A DNA stretch of 64,000 bases from Tillus elongatus (Eukaryota > Arthropoda > Insecta > Coleoptera > Cleridae), in the NCBI GenBank assembly GCA_964006375.1, contig OZ023267.1, positions 87,152,906-87,216,905 on the forward strand, given 5' to 3'. This document shows, piece by piece, positions 51,440-64,000 of this stretch. A program made the translations under genes and the position numbers. Each line of letters starts with the position of its first letter. Position 1 is the stretch's first letter. Below the pieces are notes generated by a model. It did not search any database. It saw only the letters and a list, made by a program, of their open reading frames with translations, and was not told where the DNA came from.

Positions 51440-51936
51440 AACCGTGTCCTGGGCAAACGACAAGGTGCCCCCTCCAACAGGTAGGCGAAAAGGAAGCGTG
51501 TCAAGCGCGTTAATATTTGGCAAACGTGATAGGGATTCCTGTTGACATGGGAGAAGAGTCCTCCAAACGACGAGAAAGAGACGTAAGTTGTGCAAAAGTA
51601 TCAATCTGGTCAAGGGCTAGAAACCTAACGTAATCTGGAAGTAAAGTTCGGCGAACTATATCAACCATTTCGGTTTCTAAAAGGCCACATAGTCATAGTT
51701 TTCCTTCAAGAATGTCTGTTTAAGTTTAACTATTAAATTATCCCAGATATGAAACAGACCTTTGGCGATTGTGCCACCATGTCCAAGCAATGCCTTCAGA
51801 AAGATCACCCACCAAAGAATATAGATCAGCTTCAATGCAGCCTCGAGAATGCATCAAGGATTCTACCAGTTCCAAAAATTGAATAAGAGATTCCTTTTCA
51901 GGGAAATTCTTAATAGCCCATTTATAGACGGGAACG
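51440..51936 (-). pseudogene. gag: Gypsy gag relic, C-terminal part
   Basis: The minus strand reads PVYKWAIKNFPEKESLIQFLELVESL, SRGCIEADLYSLVGDLSEG and VDIVRRTLLPDYVRFLALDQIDT, a capsid-like Gag core. It begins abruptly at the 5' end of a DINE-like copy (51937). The preceding Gag residues are found beyond the insertion at 55195. Confidence 0.75.
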
Positions 51937-52070
51937 TTTTAGTGAATTTTTATTAAAAAAATTCACTAATAGAGAGGTACCGATGGTGAGACTTTGCAAA
52001 AATTCTTTCAAATGAGCGCGAATTAGGACCCCTAGAACCCATATCCGGGGTCAGTTTGAATTTTTATATG

Positions 52071-52226
<156 letters not shown>

Positions 52227-53289
52227 TATATGTATCCGTCTGATAACTCAAAAAATAATTAACCGATTTAGATGAAACTCGGCAAGTGCCTTTCTTTTAT
52301 TAATGGCTTGGATGAGTTCGTTGGCCAGGAAAATCGGACGGGGTTTTCCGGGAAAATTTTGAGTTTTCTTTCAAAAAAATTTTTTTTTTCGAAAATTTCG
52401 ATAAAATTTGGTCTACATATTGCTTTGGGAAATACCTAACTATGTGCCAAAATTCAGCTTTCTAGGGTTACAGAAAATTGAGCTATTCAAATTTGAAACA
52501 TGTTTAAATCATAAGCATGTGGTTGCTGTTGGTTAGTCAATGCTTTTCTTATTGACTCATGAGATTCATTTGTAAGTTTCCGAGAAATGTCAATAATACT
52601 GAATTCACTGATTGTTAATCATTGGAAGCATTTACGATTATATATAACCCTATTGTAATGTATTATCATTTATAACCTTTGTAGTATAATTATTTTTGCC
52701 TTACAACTCGCAGCGTTTTTAGTCAATTGTTGTTCCGAATACACAAACCTTCCATTGACTTCTGCTTCTGCCGCTGTTACAGTCCTTTTATTTAGAGCTA
52801 GAGTTGTAACCATTGACTATCTATCTACGAATAGACTGGGCACACAGCCGAATTGTTTGAAGCCAACATTCAAGGGACTCTATGTTTACATCGGTCCTCT
52901 GCTCTGATTGGGTGGTGGCTAACGCGTTGCCGCTATGTAATAATTCATCCTTAAATCGCCGAATATGATGACAAGGAAGTCATTGAGGATGACAAATTTA
53001 TTACTTTTCTGTCACTTAAGACATTACACTTTCATTAGGGCTTATTTATGAATGTAAAGATGTACTAACATATATTTTCCTTGGTTTCTCCCTTCTTTAT
53101 GTAAATATAACCAGAAAACTCAGCCCATTATTTTAAATCGTTTTCCTGCTGCATGTGAAGTATCTAGATTTTTATTAATCCTCAGTTGTGGCTTGTATTT
53201 GTCTGTGAATAGTATGCAAGTATACTGAGAGTTTATTTTTATGTGTTACCTTGATTGGCAATAAAGATTTTGAGTTTTGTTTTGGCAAA

Positions 53290-53525
53290 ATGGTGAAAAG
53301 GTGTATTGTTTGTAGAAGATTACCTGGGGATGTGGCAACGGTGTCTCTGCATACGTAAGTACCTTGCTGTTTGCTATTTTCAGCGGCGGCACGTCAGTTT
53401 GGCACTATTTTTAGGTTTCCATCTATTAAAGAAATGAGAGAAAAATGGTGCGCAGCCTTAAGTATAAAAACGGATACGCTGCCGAAATATTCTTATTTAT
53501 GTTCTCAGCACTTTAATGAAGACTC

Positions 53526-53526
<1 letters not shown>
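53290..53526 (+). pseudogene. THAP-type zinc-finger exons, truncated
   Basis: Exon 1 (53290-53354) encodes MVKRCIVCRR...VSLHT with the first Cys pair. A 60-bp intron follows (53355-53414, GTAAGT...TTTTTAG), and exon 2 resumes FPSIKEMREKWCAAL...CSQHFNEDSF. C-x2-C, FP, W and CSxHF are the conserved C2CH THAP elements that bind DNA. Splicing restores the frame exactly. The domain is cut after NEDSF by the left end of a DINE-like copy, so it lacks the final part. The source could be a host THAP gene or a THAP transposase. Presence of the intron means DNA-level capture. Confidence 0.75.
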
Positions 53527-54310
<784 letters not shown>

Positions 54311-54359
54311 TACAAACAGTGTTTTTTAACCACGTGGCTGGGCGACTGACCGAATTCAT

Positions 54360-54570
54360 TCCCAGTTGCTGTTGATTTACTCATATTCTCTTAATATGTT
54401 TGAAGATGTGGTGTCTACTTCATTCCAAGTCACTATTAACCGACTATTTATGAAATCAAATAAGTAAATTAAATCGATTGTCATAAAATATGTAGTGTAT
54501 TAAGACAAGGGAAAAAGAAATAAAACATATATAACTGTGCACATTTTGATTATATTTTAGGGTGCTTGAG
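54360..54570. repeat. Copy of the right part of the hAT element at 45-46.8 kb
   Basis: It matches 46540-46740 (for example CACTATTAACCGACTATTTATG and GTGCACATTTT) but stops before the CGCCACTG terminus, so it is a truncated relative. Confidence 0.75.
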
Positions 54571-54634
54571 AGAGGTATTGTCACAGCATAATATCTTATT
54601 AAAGTTCATTTGTAAATAGGTTTAATTTTTATAT

Positions 54635-54733
<99 letters not shown>

Positions 54734-55194
54734 AACTCAAAAAATAATTAACCGATTTCGATGAAACTTGGCAAGTTCCTGTCTTTTATTAATGGCTTGG
54801 ATGAGTTCGTTATCCAGAAAAATCAGACTGGGTTTTCCGGAAAAATTTTGAGTTTTCTTTCGAAAAAATTTTTTTTCTCCGAAAGTAACAAAGCTGTTTC
54901 AATGAAATTTACTATATATGTTGCCTCAACCTTACTACGTACCAAAATTCAACTTTCTAAGTTTAGAGAAAATTGAGTTACTCAAATTTTAAATTTTCTT
55001 TCGAAAAAAATTTTTTTCTCCGAAAATTACAAAGTTATTTTAATGAAATTTTGTGGATATCTTGCCTTAGGAAAAACCTTACTACGTATTGAAATTAAAC
55101 TCTCTAAGTTTATAGAAAATTGAGTTATTTAAATTTGAAACATTTAATAAAAATTCACTACCATAACGCACTTGCTGCGTCCCGAGTTTTTTTT

Positions 55195-55760
55195 ATTAAT
55201 GGAAAATAAAGAATTGGGCAGAGGTAAGGCTTGACTAGGAGAGACATAACCAAAAGGCATCTAAACCTGGGCTTGCACCGGCCGAGGGGGCGGCGTTGAA
55301 GAGAATAATGGTTCGTTCTGAGGGACACCAGTAGCACAGTTGGCATCGAGAGGAGGTGTTAAAGACTCTAACTTTTCCTGGGTGTCTGATTCAAAAAAGG
55401 ACAATTGATATATGAGTTGGGCTTTTTAAGAGACTTCTTTATCGGTAGAGGTAGTCATAAAGTGAATTCTAGCCGATACATGATGTAGGCGGGAGGAAAT
55501 CCTTCGATAATCTACAGAAGTAACCTGACCAGATAACTTGTTAATAAGTTCTCTTAATTTTTCAAAAGACGTGGTTACATCAGCAAAAGGTTTAAGACAT
55601 CTTACAGTCTTAGAGAAACTTTGACTGTCGGCTTGCTGTGCAAGCAGTCCTCTTAAAATCGTCGCTTTTCCTCCACAGTAGACGGAACCTCAAGTCCATG
55701 TGCAAAAATTTCATAGGCTAGTTCGTGGCTCAAAAGGTCATGCCTGCATGACGCCAGCTT
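55195..55760 (-). pseudogene. gag: Gypsy gag relic, N-terminal part
   Basis: The minus strand reads LLSHELAYEIFAHGLEVPSTVEEKRRFLRGLL, a pattern found at the start of several insect gypsy Gags, then a Lys/Ser-rich linker ending PLPNSLFSIN at about 55200. The next Gag residues lie at 51936 across the 3.25-kb insertion. One in-frame stop occurs near 55435. Confidence 0.65.
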
Positions 55761-55919
55761 ATGTTGGCAACGTTCCTTGACTGAACAAATATTGCAAGAT
55801 GTATTTATGAACCTTATAGTATGGGAAATGTTGCAAAACGTGTAACGTATTACAATTTTTAAACAAAAAGTTATTTTATAATGAGGAGGTTCGCCGAGGT
55901 TTCTTATGCATTCGATAAC

Positions 55920-56950
55920 TTTTCGAGGCATGCTTGAAATTAAATGATTGGTGGTATCCTGGGGAATGTCATCCCAGGCTTCTTAAATTTGGCGACAAAG
56001 ATCAACTAGGTTATTTGGTGATTGGGGTAAAGTACCCAGTCGATTGCCAATCATATCCTATACGTGTTCGTTTGGTGACATGCCTGGAGAGCGAGAAAAC
56101 CATGGAAGCAGGGTCACGTCATTTTCCTAGAAGAACATTGTAGTACCCCTTGCTGTATCGGGACGTGCGATGTCTTGGTGGAAAAGGGGTTGATTTAACC
56201 CTCTGCGTCAGTATAACATGCTGCAGTATGTTTGGTATGTAATCATTTTCATTGAAATTTCTGCCAATAAAAACTAGAGGTGACCTGCTACCGAATGTTA
56301 TCGCACCCCATACCATCACACGCCGTGTAAGAGCCGTATGTCGTCCCACGACAAATTCTAAATTTAGACGTTATCCATGTAATCGTCCTACCCTTTTGCG
56401 ACCATCACCCAAAGACATAATCGGGACTAGTCAGAGAACACAACACGATTCCATTCGTCGTTCCAATTTGATCTGCTGTTACAATACTCAATACGAGCAG
56501 CACGATGTCGGGGTGTCAGTGGGAGACATAAAAATGGTCTATACGAGCAAAGTCTAGAAGCGCGTATTCTGCAATATATCGTTGCCATGGAAACTCTTTA
56601 TTGCAAAACTCGCAACAAAAAGTTTCCAATCGACCGTTTTGTCAAAACTCTCTATTGTCTTCAAATGACCATCTTCCTGTGCTGACATTGCTCGAGGTCG
56701 CCCGGATGCATGACGACGGTTATCTATTTTCTCTTCAGACCACCTGGACCAACACTATTACACTGTTGTCACACTGCGTCCCATGTGGCCGGACATTTGT
56801 TTGATTGAAGAACCAGCTTCCGCATACCAACAATGCGCTCCCTTTCGAATTCATTTAAATGATTGTAATTTTTGTGTGAACAGCGCCTAAGCATAATGAC
56901 TTAATGAATTAAGTACAAATCGCTACGAAATATTGCTTGAAACTGAAGGG
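55920..56950 (-). pseudogene. Tc1-like transposase relic
   Basis: The frame 56349-56119 contains VMVWGAITFGSRSPLVFIG and NDYIPNILQHVILTQ, the region around the second catalytic Asp of Tc1-family transposases. In shifted frames a degraded QDxARPxTA and SPNEHV.DMIGNRLG follow toward 56040, where the third acidic residue sits in E. Upstream remnants extend to about 56800. Terminal repeats were not identified. Inactive. Confidence 0.7.
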
Positions 56951-58400
56951 AACGCAAATTTAAAGACCTAATTTTTTCATAAAAGCAAATTTGAAAAGTG
57001 TACACCTGAAAAATTATTTCTCCATAATGTTACCATTTCTTGTCAGAAACAAAACATGGTATAGAACATTTAATTCCGATTTGTCGACTCTTACTAGTTG
57101 TTCGGATTTTTTGGAAATTCAGTAAATTTTTTTCAAATGAGAATTTGAACTTTTAATGAGCACTGATAGGTATATTTTAGAGAACCTGATTCACTACAAT
57201 ATATTTTTAACTATAACGACCGCTTTGCTAACAAAGTTACCTTTACCAGAAGATGAAATGAACTGATATAATCGCAATATTTTTTTTCACTAAACCACCA
57301 CTCATGTCAAATTAAAATGTCATTTTTGGTCTCGTACAAAATTTACAATTTCGGCAAAAATATGGGCAGTTAAGAAAGATTTTCAGTTGGAAAAGTATTA
57401 TGGAGTGGTCAGTATTAATTGTAAATAGAGGTTTCAGGTGAAACATTAGAAGAACGAAATGGAAGAGAAAATAAAGGTTTTGGTATCTCAAAATTTTAAG
57501 GTTGTGGAATTTGGAGTGTTGTCAAGCAGTTTTGGATGCAACTATGTATATAAAATTATGTTAATATTCACCACAAGTCTTAGACTTATTGAATAAACAT
57601 GTTGTATGATTTTAAGCAAAAAAAGTAATAATAATAATAATAATAATAACAATATTTTGTTTATCCAGCGAAAGGGTCAAGGCTAAATAGATATTAATTC
57701 ACTCTTATTTAAAGGCATTAGATTATGTTCGGCTGTTACAACTGAATGATTAATAGATATAGTTGTAATAATAATGGTAGGTATATTATGTTTGTGTTGA
57801 ATATAACAATTCTAGACTAGTGGGTCATATTAAAACAGGGGAGACCGCTGGATGTTTATTTGTTTGGGGATTAGAAATTGCAAGGGTGAATCGGAAAGGG
57901 CACAAAAGTATCTAGATAGTTTTATATCATATAATTTCGAGACTGTTATTCCTAGTTGACGGCACTACTACAAATTTACCTTTTTTTCTAACTAAAAATA
58001 GTTAACAGCCAAATTTTTCATTTATTTGTTGCTATAAAAAAAATTATATGAAGAGCTTAAAACAAAATCTTTACTAGATAAGTTTATTAACTTTATTCGG
58101 TAAATCTGTCAAATTTTATGAGCGAATTGCCACAAAGGAAATTTCGTTTATCTATATTGATTTGATTTATCTAGAAAAACATTTACGTAAATGAGGCCCA
58201 TTAACAGCATTGCATAGAAGTGCAAATTCGATTCTAACTGACTTTGACTATTGTCTATCAATGTACCTTATTTTATCAAAATAACTTATTGTTTCAAAGT
58301 GTACAAAAATCTTCCGAACTAGACTTTAAATGTTTCCGAGAGAACGGCTTTTCTAGCCAATAAACCTTAGGTTAATATCGAATTTAGTTATTGAAATTTA
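56951..58400. other. AT-rich stretch, one weak hammerhead relic
   Basis: No gene seen. 57215-57265 on the minus strand is a diverged copy of the hammerhead region (CTGGTAAAGGTAACTTTGTTAGCAAAG reduced motifs), with both cores mutated. Confidence 0.45.
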
Positions 58401-58428
58401 AAGCATTTAATGAAAATTCGCTACCAAA

Positions 58429-59430
<1,002 letters not shown>

Positions 59431-61150
59431 CTATGGTATTTAGAGTGGTTTCTTTTAATTTATGTTTTATACCTTTTATAGCACTTTTAATTGTAGAGCA
59501 TGAAAATTTAATTGCGTCTTTATTAAAAAAAAAACGCCAATATTGATGATCCTGAAATTATGCTAACAATTGTTTACTTACTGCTATGATTTTACATTTT
59601 TCTCTCATCTCATGAGTAGGGTTCTGTGCTTGGGCTAGCATTTTCGTTTAATATATCGTTTTTCATAAATTATAGTACTCCCGATGTTTGGAAGTTTCAA
59701 CAAAAATTATATATGACTGGGTTCTTTTCATTCTACTTTTAATTAACGGTGAAAAATAGCCTTACTTCATCATATGACTAATATTTGTTTGATTTAAGGT
59801 CCAAATTAAACAGATTATGTAAGTACAATCTCGTATGTTTTATTTTTGATTGATTAAACTAACAAATTTTCATTAAAAAGGTTGTATCAAATTTATCATC
59901 ACAGATTGTCGATAAATCAATACAAATCAAATTTAGCTAACACAATGAATTACCTAACTATGATATAGTGATTCGGCCTTTATATAATATCCCCCTTAGT
60001 GGACTAATAATATACATTAAAATTATCAATGGGACAGAAATATACTTAAAAACTATTCACACTATAGAAAAAGAGTCATCACATTTATTTCGATAAAGTT
60101 CATAAAACGACTTACTGAATGTTGTCTTGATTGCTTCTTCTATTTGATGTGTAATTATAACTTTACATTTGATCTACTGTTTGGATTTAGTAGCTTGATT
60201 ATTAATTAATTTCCATTTTATTTAAAACGATCTTAACAAACCGTGTACCAGGTATTTATTTTCATTTTCTTCACACAAACATTGTATATGACCTTATTAT
60301 CAGGCACTTGCCTTTTATGTTTTTAATTATCAACTTCCATATTTCACCGTGGCGTCGCACGGCCACTAATTTCACGTTGCACTTGTGGTAGCTCAATTAC
60401 CAATCCTCCTCATCGTCCTGCCGTTGGCTCCTTAAATAAACTATACCCGTGTTACAAAAAACCTTTTCTCGCTGTATCTCTGTAAAACAAAGTTCATAGG
60501 CCTTTCGTTTTCCCATTGTTTAATTTTTTGTCCGTTGCACTACTCTTTTGAAACAAGCACAAAAAACTATCCTTATCAACTAACACTGCGTCTTTGCTTA
60601 AAACTGGTATTTACACAAAACTTATTTTTACCTTAATATTATAAATGTATAATCTACTAAATGTACTTACTGCCTAAGGATAAATAAAATCGTTATATTC
60701 TACTAAAACTCTATGCACAAAAACAAGGCTATTGTTCTACTGTATTTTAACAAATACATGTAAAAAAGAAATCATTGTTCTGTATTCTTTTAGCTGTCTT
60801 GCTATCCCTTATTTAAACCTAAAATATTTTACACTCTCAATTATACAGGGCATTTAAATATTAGGACGTATTAATTTTATGTACGTTTTACTCCACAATA
60901 ATGTTTCTATTTTCTCACATATTTGCTATCTATAGCAATTTCCCCTTTCTAAAAGTGCGTCTGGATAATAATTGTTAGACAGCCCATATTTGCTTTGATT
61001 CTTCACAACATATTTATTTATTGAATTGTATTTATTAACATGTTCTATTTTTAAAATTCCCCCTTTTACCTTTTTATATGATTTTTCCAAAAATTGTATC
61101 AATGGCCAATGGACTTTCCTATTTGGTGTGGAATATTTATTTGAATTTCT
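59431..61150. other. AT-rich stretch, nothing recognised
   Basis: No gene, RNA or known repeat was seen. The part next to 61150 may be the degraded continuation of the gypsy pol relic on the minus strand. Confidence 0.4.
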
Positions 61151-61159
61151 CGCATCTAA

Positions 61160-61407
61160 ACAATTCTAAGCTCCCCACTTTTCTTTTTAATAACGACTAC
61201 CGGATTTATATATTTTGTATTACTATGTTCTATTATTCCTAATCTAAGCATTTCATTTATTTCTGTGGCTATTTGCTCACGGTATTTGAATGGCATTGGA
61301 TAGTTTTTTTCTTTAAAATTTTGAATATTTTGCACTTCAAATTTATGTGTATATTGATTTGCATATCTAGTTTCATATTTTCATTTCTTACTTCACTGCT
61401 AATATAA
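61160..61407 (-). pseudogene. pol: Gypsy RT start, relic
   Basis: The minus strand from 61330 reads PMPFKYREQIATEINEMLRL, then IIEHSNTKYINPVVVIKKKSGELRIV: the conserved beginning of Ty3/gypsy RT (fingers domain, INPVVxVKKKxGxxRxV). It is cut at 61407 by a DINE-like copy and fades out below 61160. Confidence 0.75.
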
Positions 61408-62789
<1,382 letters not shown>

Positions 62790-63049
62790 TTTTTTTTCAT
62801 TTAAATACATATTTATTATTCAATACTTGCTTATTTTCATTTCTTACTTCACTGGTAATATCATTTTTTCATTTAAATACATATTTATTTTAATATCATT
62901 CACTTCAATCATTCTTTCTTTATAATCTAACACAAACTTGTGCTTATTTAGCATACCTGCTCAGCATAAAATGTTCACTTTCATACCTCTGACAATCAAA
63001 AGCTGCAAATCTATATTCAATATTTACATTCAAAACTATCATTTCCTTA

Positions 63050-63250
63050 ATTTCTGTCATTTTTTTTTTAATTGTTTACTCCCAATACCGTAATTTTAAG
63101 AACTTTAATAACATTTTTATTTAATTTATTTTTAATTAGGTAGTCATGGTTACTAAGGGATACTTCTGATGCACTATCTAAAATAATATTGGCTTGTTGA
63201 CCATTAACTTTTGCTTTTAAATATACCATACCACCAATCTCATCTATATT
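63050..63250 (-). pseudogene. Gypsy protease relic
   Basis: The minus strand reads IGGMVYLKAKVNGQQANIILDSASEVSLSNHDYLI. LDSASE.SL fits a retropepsin active site with Ala for the usual Gly/Thr position (D-S-A). It lies between gag at 63476 and the split RT below 61407, in the expected order. Confidence 0.65.
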
Positions 63251-63475
63251 CTCATTCTAAACTTCATTTAACTTTATATATTCCTTTGGATGTTCATACA
63301 CTACATTGGCATATTTTTTTATACAGGGCTTAATTCTGTGATACACATGTGTGGGTTGCATTAAAAATTTCCTCGGCTTTGCATATAATTGGGGACATGT
63401 TCATATCTGATCACATTGTCAACTTGATTATTATTTGTAAACTTTTCTTGGTTAATTAGAGGTACATTATTTATT

Positions 63476-63935
63476 TCACGACCACTTGGCCTCGTTGCTT
63501 CTACAATATTTTCTTCTATCGGATTTTTCGGTATACTGGGTAATCTTTCTTGATTTTCTTGCCAACCGTTTCGCTGTGTAGATTGCCCACTCTGATTCGA
63601 TAGTTTCTCCTATTGTCATCTGGTCTTCTCCTTTCGGGATTTTCCGTCCTTCTCTGTTGTCCTGTGTCTTGTTCTTCATTATAATTGTGGTTTGTATACC
63701 TCCGGTTATTAGTATAATTATTGTTGGACTTATTGACATAGGGTCTATTCGCGTTGTTATTACTATTATTATTAAATAATCTGTTCCGGCTATTCTCATA
63801 AGTCCTACTAAAATTTTGTCGGTTATCATTTACATTTGAGTAGTTTGGCTGGTAATTTAGGTTATTCCCAGTTTGAAAATTCCTACTTCTTCTGCTCTGT
63901 TGTATCCTAGACAGATAATTAATTAGCTGGTCCAT
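63476..63935 (-). CDS. gag: Gypsy Gag C-terminal region
   Basis: An open frame of 139 residues, extremely rich in Asn, Arg, Gln and Tyr (SNNNYTNNRRYTNHNYNEE), the composition of the RNA-binding tail of gypsy-group Gags without zinc knuckles, like the tail at 10163-10532 of the errantivirus. The Gag continues beyond 63935 toward the window end. A second frame overlaps it and is probably a shadow. Confidence 0.65.
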
Positions 63936-64000
63936 GGTTTAAATATTCTGAATGGCTATGTTCTCAGAAATTTGTGCATCAAAATGTCTAGCTATACACA

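Noticed and set aside
53355..53383. A 29-bp intron ending at the first CAG in the THAP gene
   Set aside because: It would be too short to splice and would lead to a stop; the acceptor at 53414 gives 60 bp and joins LHT to FPS in frame.

Overview
The window reads as insect genomic DNA (beetle-like, but the order cannot be fixed from this sequence): AT-rich, with long (TA)n arrays and almost entirely made of nested and decayed transposable elements. The only convincing host coding sequence is one exon of a secreted leucine-rich-repeat protein (6041-6821), bounded by a good splice acceptor and donor. No rRNA, tRNA or CRISPR array was seen.

Layout. 1-1790: 3' end of an errantivirus-type (env-bearing Ty3/gypsy) element with its LTR. 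1.84-5.3 kb: Penelope-like RT relic, two long hairpins carrying hammerhead-ribozyme-like cores, and an IS630/Tc1-mariner transposase relic. 6.0-6.8 kb: LRR exon. 7.1-17.5 kb: a three-deep nest in which a gypsy gag-protease relic is split by a hAT-type element (7794-16401, 8-bp target duplication), itself split by a nearly complete errantivirus (8697-16280, CGCG target duplication) with gag, pol, env and an unusual extra partial LTR. 17.5-29.7 kb: a second LTR element on the minus strand, flanked by inverted copies of a 1-kb repeat. Its order is gag, protease, RT-RNaseH-integrase, then an intact serine/threonine protein kinase ORF, then a small zinc-knuckle ORF, then a candidate 1.9-kb LTR. A kinase in the env position is the most unusual thing here.

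29.8-36.6 kb: a hammerhead-like motif, a non-LTR C-terminal scrap, a 560-bp MITE, a Penelope-like RT with GIY-YIG endonuclease, a TA-flanked element with 120-bp inverted repeats and a tRNA-derived SINE. 38.0-43.3 kb: an almost full-length but decayed non-LTR retrotransposon (zinc-knuckle ORF1; endonuclease, RT and RNase H in ORF2). 45.08-46.78 kb: a hAT-type element. 48.6-55.8 kb: a minus-strand gypsy relic whose gag is split by a 3.25-kb insertion with captured THAP-domain exons. 55.9-56.95 kb: Tc1-like transposase relic. 58.4-64 kb: more copies of the same (TA)n repeat family, one splitting a further minus-strand gypsy gag-protease-RT relic.

Two themes link the region. First, insertions can be ordered by nesting and by readable target duplications. 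Second, a repeat family with a 5' palindrome, a central (TA)n tract, subterminal inverted repeats and a 3' hairpin (DINE-1/Helentron-like by structure) recurs at least six times and accounts for many of the TA arrays. Most transposon genes carry stops or frameshifts; the kinase and zinc-knuckle ORFs are open throughout, in contrast to the broken pol beside them.
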